DNA from: Helicobacter felis ATCC 49179
GTDB lineage: Bacteria > Campylobacterota > Campylobacteria > Campylobacterales > Helicobacteraceae
Length of the DNA: 64,000 bases
Direction: 5' to 3'
NCBI RefSeq assembly: GCF_000200595.1
Contig: NC_014810.2
Span: forward strand, 1,126,311 to 1,190,310
Position 1 is the first letter of the stretch. Each line of letters opens with the position of its first letter. The position numbers were made by a program, and so were the translations under genes. This document shows positions 9,204-16,837 of this stretch, piece by piece. Below the pieces are notes generated by a model. The model had not been told where the DNA came from. It made no database searches and saw nothing but the letters and a program-made list of their open reading frames with translations.

Positions 9204-10044
9204 AACCACCCCCATTTACATTATTCACCTAGACAACTCGGCTAGGGACATCACTCCTTTGCTATGGCATTTAAACTATCTCTTAAAAAAAAGTGCACAT
9301 AAAAACTTTCACATTGAGGTGTTTAAAGCCGTGCATGGGCAAAAGGACTACCACAACAAGGGGATCACTTTCAAGCACACCCACCCCGTGCTCAATGACT
9401 TTGCCCCTCAAACCCCAAAACGCACCCAAGTCCTTGAGCTTGTGCGCCTTGCATTACGCATGCGCGTTAACTTCCAAAGTTTGGGGCAACTAGGTTGTTT
9501 TGCAAGTCATTTTCTGCTTTGGCAGGAGTGTGTGAAATTGCAAAGACCTATCATTGTGTTAGAAGACGATATCTTGCCCACCTTTGATTTTTATGAAAAG
9601 TGTGCTTTGGGTTTGGAGGCGATTAACACGGGGTTAGCCCAAGTCGTGCGTTTATATACACTTTATTTCAAACGCCACCAAATTAAAAGCGCATTGACCC
9701 ATGATTTTGATTGGATCTTTAGTCCCTATGGAGGGATGGGCACACAGGGTTATGTTTTAAGTCCACAGGGTGCGCAAAAGCTCTTGGAGCACTGCCCCCC
9801 TCAATGGATTTTGCCTGTGGACACTTATATGGACGCACACTACACCCATCATGTAAAAACTTTAACTCTAAAATCCCATGCCTTATTAGTAGAGCCCGCC
9901 CCCACTCAAGTGCCCCACGCCAATATCCAAAATTTTAGAGGCAAACTCAAAGCCCTATCGTGGCTATTGCGGCTTTGTAATTACACCTTAAAAATCCGTT
10001 GGTTTTGCCAACATCTCTTCAATCTTCTTTTTAGGCGTTTTTAA
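9187..10044 (+). CDS. glycosyltransferase family 25, lipopolysaccharide synthesis
   Basis: A probable LgtB/LgtC-like sugar transferase (often galactosyltransferase) acting on lipopolysaccharide at the inner face of the cytoplasmic membrane. Family 25 marks are the N-terminal PIYIIHLDNS, the acidic nucleotide-sugar site IVLEDDILP (E126, D127, D128) and GTQGYVLSPQGAQKLL. The length of 285 residues is normal. The first possible start is a GTG at 9187, with a TTG at 9196 as alternative; both overlap the end of glmS, so translation is probably coupled. Its stop overlaps the rlmN ATG. Donor sugar and linkage cannot be read from sequence alone. No homopolymer tract is present, so it is not obviously phase variable. 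Confidence 0.9.
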   Translation: MLLLSETTPIYIIHLDNSARDITPLLWHLNYLLKKSAHKNFHIEVFKAVHGQKDYHNKGITFKHTHPVLNDFAPQTPKRTQVLELVRLALRMRVNFQSLGQLGCFASHFLLWQECVKLQRPIIVLEDDILPTFDFYEKCALGLEAINTGLAQVVRLYTLYFKRHQIKSALTHDFDWIFSPYGGMGTQGYVLSPQGAQKLLEHCPPQWILPVDTYMDAHYTHHVKTLTLKSHALLVEPAPTQVPHANIQNFRGKLKALSWLLRLCNYTLKIRWFCQHLFNLLFRRF

Positions 10045-11114
10045 TGCAAAGCAAACCCTCCCTTTATGCGCTCACTCTTGCAGAGTGGCAAAACTATTGC
10101 ACACAGCATGGTTTTAGGCCCTTTGTGGCTAAACAATTTTATGCGTGGCTTTATCAGCGTTATGCTAGTCTAGATCAAATGCACAATCTCCCCCACGCTT
10201 TTAAGGAAGCTGTGTGCGCGGATTTTGAGGTGCGTCCCTTAGAGGTGCTAGAGTGCCAGCAGAGCGCGGATAAGAGCGTAAAATATCTCTTTAAAACCTT
10301 TGATGGGCATAGTTTTGAGAGTGTGTATATGGTGATGCGAGAAGCTAGGGAGGGAGAAGCACAAGAGAAAATCACGCTGTGTTTGAGTTGTCAGATTGGG
10401 TGCAAGGTGGGCTGTGTGTTTTGTGCGACCGCTAAGGGGGGCTTTGTGCGCAATTTAAACGCGGGCGAGATTGTAGAGCAAGTGGTCGCTCTTAAGCGTG
10501 CCCACCAGCTAGAGCCCACTAGGGGGATTAATCTAGTCTTTATGGGTATGGGCGAGCCCTTGCATAATTTTGAGCAGGTGGTGCACGCGCTAGAGATTTT
10601 AAGCACCCATGAGGGGCTCAACATCGCTCCTAGACGCATCACTATTTCTACAAGCGGAGTAGTGCCCGCCCTTCAGACTTTGGGCGCGCTCAATTTGGGC
10701 GTGCAGTTGGCTATTTCTTTGCACGCGGTCAATGACAGCTTGCGCTCCAAACTGATGCCTATCAACAAGGTCTATAATTTGCAAGCCCTGATTAACGCGC
10801 TTAAAGCCTTCCCCCTAGACAAACGCAAGCGGGTGATGTTTGAATACTTGATGATTAAAGATGTGAACGATTCGTTAAGCCATGCCAAAGAATTATTAAG
10901 ACTGCTCAATGGGCTTAAAGCCAAAATCAATCTCATCCCCTACAACTCTACTCCCCACTCCAAATTTGAACGCCCAGAATTAGAGAGGGTGCAGGCTTTT
11001 GCAGATTTTCTCAATCAAAAGGGCCTACTCTGCACAATTCGCATCTCTAAGGGGCAGGACATCGCAGCCGCCTGTGGGCAACTTAGAGAACAACGCCTTA
11101 AGGAGCATGGATAA
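10044..11114 (+). CDS. rlmN: 23S rRNA/tRNA adenine-C2 methyltransferase RlmN
   Basis: Radical-SAM enzyme that methylates C2 of an adenosine at the ribosomal peptidyl-transferase centre and in some tRNAs. The 4Fe-4S cluster motif CxxxCxxC is at C120, C124 and C127 (CKVGCVFC). The SAM-binding MGMGEPL and the C-terminal cysteine region (AACGQLR) are also present. Its 356 residues match the family. Last gene of the rightward group; it ends convergently, overlapping by 17 bases the end of the leftward secreted-protein gene. Corresponds to HP1428. Confidence 0.96.
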   Translation: MQSKPSLYALTLAEWQNYCTQHGFRPFVAKQFYAWLYQRYASLDQMHNLPHAFKEAVCADFEVRPLEVLECQQSADKSVKYLFKTFDGHSFESVYMVMREAREGEAQEKITLCLSCQIGCKVGCVFCATAKGGFVRNLNAGEIVEQVVALKRAHQLEPTRGINLVFMGMGEPLHNFEQVVHALEILSTHEGLNIAPRRITISTSGVVPALQTLGALNLGVQLAISLHAVNDSLRSKLMPINKVYNLQALINALKAFPLDKRKRVMFEYLMIKDVNDSLSHAKELLRLLNGLKAKINLIPYNSTPHSKFERPELERVQAFADFLNQKGLLCTIRISKGQDIAAACGQLREQRLKEHG

Positions 11115-11829
11115 AGTATTGACAGCGATAAAATCGCTCACCCAAATTAGGCTGTTGGAGCAAAGCGTGAAGCTTTTCACGGCTTAAGGGTTTATTTTGC
11201 TTGAGCGCGCTCAATAGAGCGCGTTGTTGGCGGCTTTTAATGTGAGGGCTAAGGCGTTTAAAAAACGCGCTTTGCAAAAGGGCCATTCTATCTGCATGGG
11301 TGTGGCACGCGCCTACCATGTCCTGTAAAAGAGTGGTGTAGGATTTCTGCAGAGGGGCATAATGTTTATTTAGGGTGTTGTTGTAGTGGGCTTGCAGGGT
11401 TTTACATTTAGCTTTTTGTTGGGGGTCGATACTTAAACCTGCCCCCAATTCGTTAAAAAGCGCGTCTTTAGCGCAGTTGTTGAGCACGGCATGGAAAGAT
11501 TGCCTAGAGAGAGGGGGTTTTTTAGCCTCTTGTTTTTTGGAATTTTGAACCTCAGCTAATAGATCGCTGCGGCGAATCTCAATGCTATTATTAATAGGCG
11601 TGCCGTGAATATTTTGAGAAGAAAGCGCGCTATCTTTAGGCGGAGGTGTGGGAGAGGAATCAAAAACGGGGGGTTGGAGGCGGGTGTAATAGACCACCTT
11701 TTGGGTTTGATCGTCCATTTGATTTTGATTATCTTCAGAGAGCGCGCTCATAGGAAAAAAGGGGAACATTCCAAAACAACCCATAGAAAACACCGCAAAA
11801 ACCCCCACACACCACCCTACACGACCCAT
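11098..11829 (-). CDS. secreted/membrane-anchored hypothetical protein
   Basis: A protein of 243 residues if started at the ATG preceded by AAAGGAAAAAGC; longer starts would run into ald and lack a ribosome-binding site. Residues 4-27 (GRVGWCVGVFAVFSMGCFGM and on) are hydrophobic and read as a signal peptide or membrane anchor. A low-complexity, proline- and serine-rich middle is followed by a helical C-terminal half with repeated leucines (about residues 135-240) ending GERFYRCQYFIHAP. I do not recognise a family. It may be co-transcribed with rocF and ald, whose stop lies 46 bases upstream. Confidence 0.7.
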   Translation of the reverse strand: MGRVGWCVGVFAVFSMGCFGMFPFFPMSALSEDNQNQMDDQTQKVVYYTRLQPPVFDSSPTPPPKDSALSSQNIHGTPINNSIEIRRSDLLAEVQNSKKQEAKKPPLSRQSFHAVLNNCAKDALFNELGAGLSIDPQQKAKCKTLQAHYNNTLNKHYAPLQKSYTTLLQDMVGACHTHADRMALLQSAFFKRLSPHIKSRQQRALLSALKQNKPLSREKLHALLQQPNLGERFYRCQYFIHAP

Positions 11830-11875
11830 GCTTTTTCCTTTAAAAAGCCCCAATATAGCGCAGTGCGCCTTAAGC

Positions 11876-13012
11876 TTATAGATGAGCAAGCACCTCTTGT
11901 GCGCTTTTAAAGGGTAGATTGAATGCCTGAGCGATCCCCTCTTGGGTGAGATACCCCTCATACGCGCTAAGTCCCCCTAAAGTGTTGGCCACTAATGGTG
12001 TGTTAGCTTGCAAAAACTCTTTAAGCCCATGTTGGAGAAAATAGAGCAAATAAGGAAAACTCGCCTGACTATAGGCGATTGAACTGCTTTTAGCCAAAAT
12101 ACCGGGCATATTGGGCACGCCATAGTGCAAAAGCCCCTCTTGCATATACAGCGGGTTGGAGTGGCTGGTTTGGCGGATTGTTTCCACACACCCACCTAAA
12201 TCGCAAGCCACATCAATCACCACTGCACCCTTTTGCATGCGGGCTAAATGGCGTCTTAAAATCACTTTAGGCGTGCTGGTGGCTGTGATTAAAACCGCAC
12301 CCACAAGCCCCACCGCCCCCTCTAGGGCATCATTGATATTTTCCTCACTCACCCCTAAAATTTCTAAATGGTATAAAGAAGTGTAGGGGTGGTTTTGCAA
12401 TTTGGCATAATCTAGCTCCAACACCACGACCCTAGCCCCGGCTAAACTGAGCATTTTAGCCGCCTCCAACCCTACCACGCCCCCACCCACAACCACCACC
12501 TTAGCGCGCGCTTGCCCAGCCAATCCACCCAACATTACACCAAGCCCAAAGACTCCGGGCAAATGTTCCAAGCCTAATAAATAATGTTGTAACAGATGGG
12601 CGGCTAGTTTGCCTGCTACTACACTCATAGGGGCTAAAATGGGGTAATTGTGCTTGGGTCCGGCGATGGTTTCTGTGCAGATGGAGAGAATTTTTTTTTC
12701 TACCAACATGGAGGCTAGGGGTTTGTTATAGGCTAAATCTAAGTAACTAAATAAGGCCGCACCCTCTTGTAAAAGCGGATATTCCTCCTCTAGGGGTTCT
12801 TTGCATTTGACTAACACTGGTTGTGCCCATGCCTTTTTTTGATTCACAACATGCGCCCCGACTTTGGCATAATCTTCATTGCTATAACCACTTTTTAACC
12901 CCGCGTCTTCTTCAACAAATACGCTAAAATGCGGGGTCAACTGGGCGACATCTTGGGGCACAAGCCCCACACGCGCTTCTAAATCCATGCTTTCTTTAAG
13001 CAAAGCGATCAT
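11876..13012 (-). CDS. ald: alanine dehydrogenase
   Basis: NAD-dependent enzyme converting alanine to pyruvate and ammonium, and the reverse. The N-terminal alanine dehydrogenase/PNT domain starts MIALLKESMDLEARVGLVP. The Rossmann nucleotide loop GGGVVGLEAAKMLSLAG lies around residues 177-193, and GVPNMPGILAKSSSIAYSQA near residue 296 is typical of the family. Its 378 residues agree with HP1398. A strong ribosome-binding site (TAAGGAGAG) lies inside the 3' end of rocF, and the two genes overlap by 17 bases, so they form one transcript, as in H. pylori. Together they link arginine and alanine catabolism to pyruvate and ammonia supply. Confidence 0.93.
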   Translation of the reverse strand: MIALLKESMDLEARVGLVPQDVAQLTPHFSVFVEEDAGLKSGYSNEDYAKVGAHVVNQKKAWAQPVLVKCKEPLEEEYPLLQEGAALFSYLDLAYNKPLASMLVEKKILSICTETIAGPKHNYPILAPMSVVAGKLAAHLLQHYLLGLEHLPGVFGLGVMLGGLAGQARAKVVVVGGGVVGLEAAKMLSLAGARVVVLELDYAKLQNHPYTSLYHLEILGVSEENINDALEGAVGLVGAVLITATSTPKVILRRHLARMQKGAVVIDVACDLGGCVETIRQTSHSNPLYMQEGLLHYGVPNMPGILAKSSSIAYSQASFPYLLYFLQHGLKEFLQANTPLVANTLGGLSAYEGYLTQEGIAQAFNLPFKSAQEVLAHL

Positions 13013-13970
13013 CTTCTCTCCTTACTAGATTTGAATCTCTATTTAGCGCGTGTTCTACAACACGTGTCAAAAGCCCCCACACAACTTTTTCATCCTCCTC
13101 TTCACCATTCCATAACTCCGGATTGTATTCGGTGATTTCTACACACGCCAAACGCTCACCAAACGCCCTTAAGAGACTATCTAACAACGCTTGGAGCTCT
13201 TGGGGTTGCAGGCCATTATTTTCGCGCACGCCCGTAGAGCTGAAAATTTTACCATCCAACACATCGACATCTAGGCTCAAATACACCAAATCCACTTCCT
13301 CCAAAAGGGCTTGAGTCTGCTGCACCACACCGGGCATATCCGCACGAATCGCCTCTATACTAAAAAGGGGGATATGATACTTTTTGATCATCTCCCTCTC
13401 GCTCGCTTCAGTGCTGCGGACACCAAAATAAATTAAGTGTTTGGGATCAAAATCTAGTGCGCCATCCTCCAAGCCCAACGCACAAAGACTTTCCCAGTAG
13501 TGTTTTTCTTGATCGTTTAGCACATTTTGACCGCTATGGATTCTATTGAGCACCATTCCTAAAGGCATGCCATGCAGATTCCCCGAATCACTATCATAAG
13601 CGGTGTGGATGTCTGCATGCGCGTCCAAATAGAGGATACCTATCTTCTTATCAGGATGCACAGATCGCAGGGCTTGTGCAATCCCAAAGGCTCCAGAGTG
13701 TTCTGCGCTTAAAATGAGAGGGAAACTTCCCCTTTTAAAGATGGCGTGCATTGTAGGGATCAAACTATCTTTACAAAAAAAGTAGTAATCCTCGAAATTC
13801 TTCGCATATCTAAAAAACCTCTCCAGCACGCACTGCCTCTGACGGATAAGCGCCATGTGTTCTGTGATTTGTGGATAACACTCTATCAAACGGCTTTTGA
13901 GTTTCTCCACGCCTACTCTGCTCCCGTGTTTGGCTGCACCTAATTCTGCAACAAGATTGACTAAAACCAT
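12996..13970 (-). CDS. rocF: arginase RocF
   Basis: Hydrolyses arginine to ornithine and urea; in gastric helicobacters the urea can feed urease. The metal-binding segments are DAHADIHTAYDSDSG (D116, H118, D120) and SLDVDVLDG. The usual arginase GGDHS is SAEHS here (H91), which is the Helicobacter variant rather than a defect. The length of 324 residues is normal. The start ATG has a strong site (GGAGGAAAGC). That site and the first 52 codons are duplicated immediately upstream, see the neighbouring entries. The upstream copy ends in a TAG that overlaps the ribosome-binding site of the intact gene, so ribosomes finishing the fragment could reinitiate on rocF. Confidence 0.95.
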   Translation of the reverse strand: MVLVNLVAELGAAKHGSRVGVEKLKSRLIECYPQITEHMALIRQRQCVLERFFRYAKNFEDYYFFCKDSLIPTMHAIFKRGSFPLILSAEHSGAFGIAQALRSVHPDKKIGILYLDAHADIHTAYDSDSGNLHGMPLGMVLNRIHSGQNVLNDQEKHYWESLCALGLEDGALDFDPKHLIYFGVRSTEASEREMIKKYHIPLFSIEAIRADMPGVVQQTQALLEEVDLVYLSLDVDVLDGKIFSSTGVRENNGLQPQELQALLDSLLRAFGERLACVEITEYNPELWNGEEEDEKVVWGLLTRVVEHALNRDSNLVRREDDRFA

Positions 13971-14151
13971 GCTTTCCTCCTAAAACCTCTCCAGCACGCA
14001 CTGCCTCTGACGGATAAGCGCCATGTGTTCTGTGATTTGTGGATAACACTCTATCAAACGGCTTTTGAGTTTCTCCACGCCTACTCTGCTCCCGTGTTTG
14101 GCTGCACCTAATTCTGCAACAAGATTGACTAAAACCATGCTTTCCTCCTAA
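13814..14151. repeat. perfect 168-bp tandem duplication
   Basis: Two head-to-tail copies with a period of 168 bases (exactly 56 codons): about 13814-13983 and 13982-14151. I see no mismatch by eye across the unit, which points to a recent event or ongoing copy-number change. The unit covers the rocF ribosome-binding site and 52 codons. The junction shares TTAG with the preceding sequence, consistent with slippage at a microhomology. Confidence 0.9.
13980..14138 (-). pseudogene. duplicated 5' fragment of rocF (52 codons)
   Basis: An exact copy of the first 52 codons of rocF (MVLVNLVAELGAAKHG to QRQCVLERF) followed by TAG. It results from the tandem duplication described in the next entry. It has its own ribosome-binding site, identical to that of rocF. 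It lacks all metal ligands, so it cannot be an arginase. It may act as a leader peptide, or simply be a recent scar. The TAG sits within TAGGAGG, the start of the rocF ribosome-binding site. Confidence 0.85.
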
Positions 14152-14342
14152 TGTGTGTTTGCACTTGAAATTCCAATCCCGCTTTGGGCGCGAAAATCCT
14201 GCGCGCCAAAACCCGCTTGATTCACCAGTGCCCTAGGACTTTTGTCCACCTTAGAAATAAGATAAATGAGAATAAAAGTCAAGGGCATATAACACGCATT
14301 TGCTATACGAGGTGTCTTGGTTTTTGTAGAACTTTGTAACAC
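14148..14342 (-). pseudogene. C-terminal remnant of a sodium:solute (acetate-type) symporter
   Basis: A 64-codon reading frame whose last 45 residues look like the C-terminal end of an ActP-type sodium:solute symporter: a hydrophobic segment PLTFILIYLISK, then KVDKSPRALV and the tail FRAQSGIGISS. These transporters typically end with a DKSPRA-type turn and an R(A/S)QTGIG tail. Nothing upstream encodes the remaining twelve or so membrane segments, so the gene is a remnant. The stop TAG overlaps the ribosome-binding site of the rocF fragment, implying that the full symporter gene was once the upstream neighbour of rocF in an operon. The family call rests on remembered tail sequences. Confidence 0.5.
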
Positions 14343-14364
14343 GAAAAGTAAACAAAGTGTTACA
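14331..14364. promoter_or_regulatory. inverted repeat in the pxpA upstream region
   Basis: TGTAACAC (14335-14342) and GTGTTACA (14357-14364) form a perfect 8-base dyad with a 14-base spacer. ACTTTGT (14331-14337) and ACAAAGT (14352-14358) form a second, interleaved dyad. A TATATAA-like box lies about 20 bases downstream, ahead of the pxpA ribosome-binding site. The position fits an operator for the oxoprolinase operon; the regulator is unknown. Confidence 0.45.
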
Positions 14365-14453
14365 TTTAAGACCTAAAAGTGAATTTATATAACTGCTGAC
14401 TGCGCGTTAGTCTTATTGTGCCATACTGCCACTACGATGGTAAAAGGAGCGAG

Positions 14454-15227
14454 ATGAAAAAGCATATAGACTTAAATAGCGACATGGGGGAATGTTTTGG
14501 TCCATGGATTATTGGAGATGGTGTAGATGATGAGATCATGAAGCTCATTAGCAGTTGCAATATTGCCGCTGGTTTCCATGCTAGTGATCCTAATATCATG
14601 CGCCACTCTGTGCAAAACGCCCTAAAGCAGGGCGTAGAGATTGGGGTGCATCCGGGTTTTAGGGATTTGGTGGGTTTTGGGCGTAGGCATATTGTGGCTA
14701 ACCCGACCGAACTCACGAATGACTGCCTCTATCAACTGGGCGCATTGCGCGAATTTGTGCATTTTTTAGGGGGCAAATTGCACCATTTTAAGCCCCATGG
14801 GAGCTTGTATATCCATGCGAGCAAAGATCGGGCTTTCTCTGAAGAGTTGATCAGCACTTTGCATAAAATCGATCCCCACTTGCCCATTTATTGCATGCAG
14901 GGGACAATCACGCATGAGGTAGCAAAGGAACTCAAACAACCCTTTGTGCGCGAATTTTATGGCGATCGCGATTATGGCGATGATGGGCAGTTGGTGATGG
15001 TGCGCCGTGCGCGCGCCTACACGCCCGAAGAAGTCGCCCAAAAAGTCTTACAAGCCTGCAAAGAGGGCACAGTTAAGACAGTTACAGGTAAAACTATTGA
15101 GGTGGGCTTCGATTCGGTGTGTATTCATAGCGATACTGCCGGAGCACTATCTTTGATTAGTGCGACTAAAAAGCTCTTAGAAGAAAATGGCATCGCCATT
15201 CAAAAACCCACCATCCACCACTCTTAA
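14454..15227 (+). CDS. pxpA: 5-oxoprolinase subunit A (LamB/YcsF family)
   Basis: Subunit of the ATP-dependent prokaryotic 5-oxoprolinase PxpABC, which opens 5-oxoproline to glutamate. The protein (257 residues from the ATG behind AAAAGGAGCGAG) has the family signature DLNSDMGECFG at the N-terminus, SCNIAAGFHASDP, VGFGRR and HFKPHGSLY. First gene of a five-gene operon with the next start 10 bases after its stop. Between pxpA and pxpB lie a biotin carrier and a biotin carboxylase gene, unlike the simple E. coli pxpBCA arrangement. This suggests a biotin-dependent carboxylation is part of the pathway, which is inference. Confidence 0.93.
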   Translation: MKKHIDLNSDMGECFGPWIIGDGVDDEIMKLISSCNIAAGFHASDPNIMRHSVQNALKQGVEIGVHPGFRDLVGFGRRHIVANPTELTNDCLYQLGALREFVHFLGGKLHHFKPHGSLYIHASKDRAFSEELISTLHKIDPHLPIYCMQGTITHEVAKELKQPFVREFYGDRDYGDDGQLVMVRRARAYTPEEVAQKVLQACKEGTVKTVTGKTIEVGFDSVCIHSDTAGALSLISATKKLLEENGIAIQKPTIHHS

Positions 15228-15236
15228 GGAGAGATT

Positions 15237-15470
15237 ATGCACGAAGTGATTAGTCCAATTCCGGGAACCTTTTATCGCAAACCCAACCCAGATGCCGCCC
15301 CCTTTGTGGAAGTGGGCTCAAAAGTCCAAGCAGACACCACTCTTTGCTTAGTGGAGGTGATGAAAACCTTTAATGAGATCAAGGCGGGCGTAGCGGGCAC
15401 AATCAAAGAAATTAAGGCGGAGAACGAGCAATTTGTCAATCCGGGCGATGTGCTCTTTGTGGTGGAGTAG
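15237..15470 (+). CDS. minimal biotin carboxyl carrier protein
   Basis: A 77-residue biotinyl/lipoyl domain. The biotin-accepting lysine is K43 in EVMKTFNEI, where most acetyl-CoA carboxylase carriers have EAMK. It starts at the domain itself (MHEVISPIPGTFYRKP) and lacks the roughly 70-residue N-terminal region that anchors AccB in the acetyl-CoA carboxylase complex. This, and its place between pxpA and a biotin carboxylase gene, argue for a dedicated carrier serving the oxoprolinase operon rather than fatty acid synthesis. A good ribosome-binding site (AAGGAGAG) precedes the ATG. Confidence 0.9.
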   Translation: MHEVISPIPGTFYRKPNPDAAPFVEVGSKVQADTTLCLVEVMKTFNEIKAGVAGTIKEIKAENEQFVNPGDVLFVVE

Positions 15471-15473
15471 AAT

Positions 15474-16835
15474 ATGGGATACACTCCTCAAAGAATTAAA
15501 AAAGTTTTAGTCGCCAATAGGGGCGAGATTGCGGTTAGGATTATTCAAGCTGCCCATGAGCTCAACATGAAGGCTGTAGCTATCTACACCGATGCCGATG
15601 AGGGCAATCTAGCCTCCCAACTGGCTGATGAAACTTATCGCGTAGGGGAAAACTTAGCGCATAAGAGTTATTTGAACATTGATAAGGTCTTAGAGATTGC
15701 CAAACAAGCTCAAGTAGATGCCATCCATCCGGGCTATGGATTTTTGAGCGAAAACCCCAAATTTGCCGCGCGGGTGGAGGAAGCGGGGATTATTTTTGTA
15801 GGACCTTCTAGCGCGCTCATTGAAACGATGGGAGATAAGGCTAAGGCTTTAGAGCAGGCTAGAAAAAGTCAAGTGCCTATCATGCCAAGTAGTCCTGTGT
15901 TAGACAGCGTAGATATGGCTTTAGAGATAGCCTCTAAAATTGGCTACCCCTTGCTCATCAAAGCGGTCGCAGGAGGCGGAGGGAAGGGAATTAGATTTGT
16001 CAAAGACGAGGCAGATTTGCGCAGCCAATTTGATATCGCCACTTCTGAGGCGCGTGCGGCTTTTGGCAATGGGGGCGTGTATTTAGAAAAATATTTACAG
16101 AATGCTAAACATATTGAAGTGCAAATTCTAGGCGATGGGGAGAGGGTGATCCACCTCTTTGATCGAGAATGCTCCCTGCAAAGGCGCAGACAAAAGGTGC
16201 TAGAAGAAGCCCCTAGCCCAAGTTTAGACGCGCAGACACGCCAAGCCCTATGCACGGGTGCGGCACGCATGGCCGCTGATGTGGGCTACAAAGGTGCGGG
16301 CACTTTGGAGTTTTTATACGACACCAATAGTAAAGAATTTTACTTTTTAGAAATGAATACGCGCATTCAGGTAGAGCATGCCATTACAGAGATGGTAACT
16401 GGCATTGACATTGTGCGCCAAATGTTGCGTATTGCCGATGGCGAACCCTTGCGCTACAAACAAGAGGATATTTCTTTGCGCGGACATTCTATTGAAGTGC
16501 GCATCAACGCCGAAGACCCGCATAATAACTTTTTCCCCAGCCCGGGGGAAATTACCAAATTGCAATGCCCTACGGGCTCTGGCGTGCGGCTAGATAGCAT
16601 GCTCTTTAATGGGCGCATTATTCCGCCCTTTTATGACTCGCTCATCGCTAAACTCATTGTCTATGATCAAGATCGTGAGTTAGCACTCAGCAAACTTAGG
16701 CGCGCGTTAAATGAGCTTAAAATTGAAGGTGTGAAAACCACAACCCCACTTTTTAAAGCTCTTGTAGAAAATCCCCATATCCAAAGGGGCGATTACGACA
16801 TTAACTTTTTAGAGCAATATAAATTAGGAGGCTAG
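15474..16835 (+). CDS. biotin carboxylase, oxoprolinase-operon copy
   Basis: An AccC-type ATP-grasp enzyme of 453 residues that carboxylates biotin on its carrier with ATP and bicarbonate. It has the N-terminal domain (KKVLVANRGEIAVRI), the ATP-binding glycine loop AGGGGKGIRFV, the biotin/bicarbonate segment EMNTRIQVEHA and the C-terminal RINAEDPHNNFFPSPG. Three bases separate it from the carrier gene. H. pylori has accC (HP0370) away from any pxp gene, so this is likely a second, specialised copy, although I cannot see the rest of this genome. No carboxyltransferase of the acetyl-CoA type is nearby; PxpB and PxpC resemble the carboxyltransferase part of urea carboxylase. Confidence 0.95.
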   Translation: MGYTPQRIKKVLVANRGEIAVRIIQAAHELNMKAVAIYTDADEGNLASQLADETYRVGENLAHKSYLNIDKVLEIAKQAQVDAIHPGYGFLSENPKFAARVEEAGIIFVGPSSALIETMGDKAKALEQARKSQVPIMPSSPVLDSVDMALEIASKIGYPLLIKAVAGGGGKGIRFVKDEADLRSQFDIATSEARAAFGNGGVYLEKYLQNAKHIEVQILGDGERVIHLFDRECSLQRRRQKVLEEAPSPSLDAQTRQALCTGAARMAADVGYKGAGTLEFLYDTNSKEFYFLEMNTRIQVEHAITEMVTGIDIVRQMLRIADGEPLRYKQEDISLRGHSIEVRINAEDPHNNFFPSPGEITKLQCPTGSGVRLDSMLFNGRIIPPFYDSLIAKLIVYDQDRELALSKLRRALNELKIEGVKTTTPLFKALVENPHIQRGDYDINFLEQYKLGG

Positions 16836-16837
16836 AG

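Noticed and set aside
12996-13970. Arginase lacking GGDHS as a defective enzyme
   Set aside because: SAEHS replaces it in Helicobacter arginases generally (S-x-E-H), and the other metal ligands are intact.
13810-14049. 79-codon minus-strand frame with an internal repeat (HGAYPSEAVRAGE twice)
   Set aside because: It is the wrong frame of the 168-bp tandem duplication of rocF; the repeat in the peptide simply reflects the DNA repeat.
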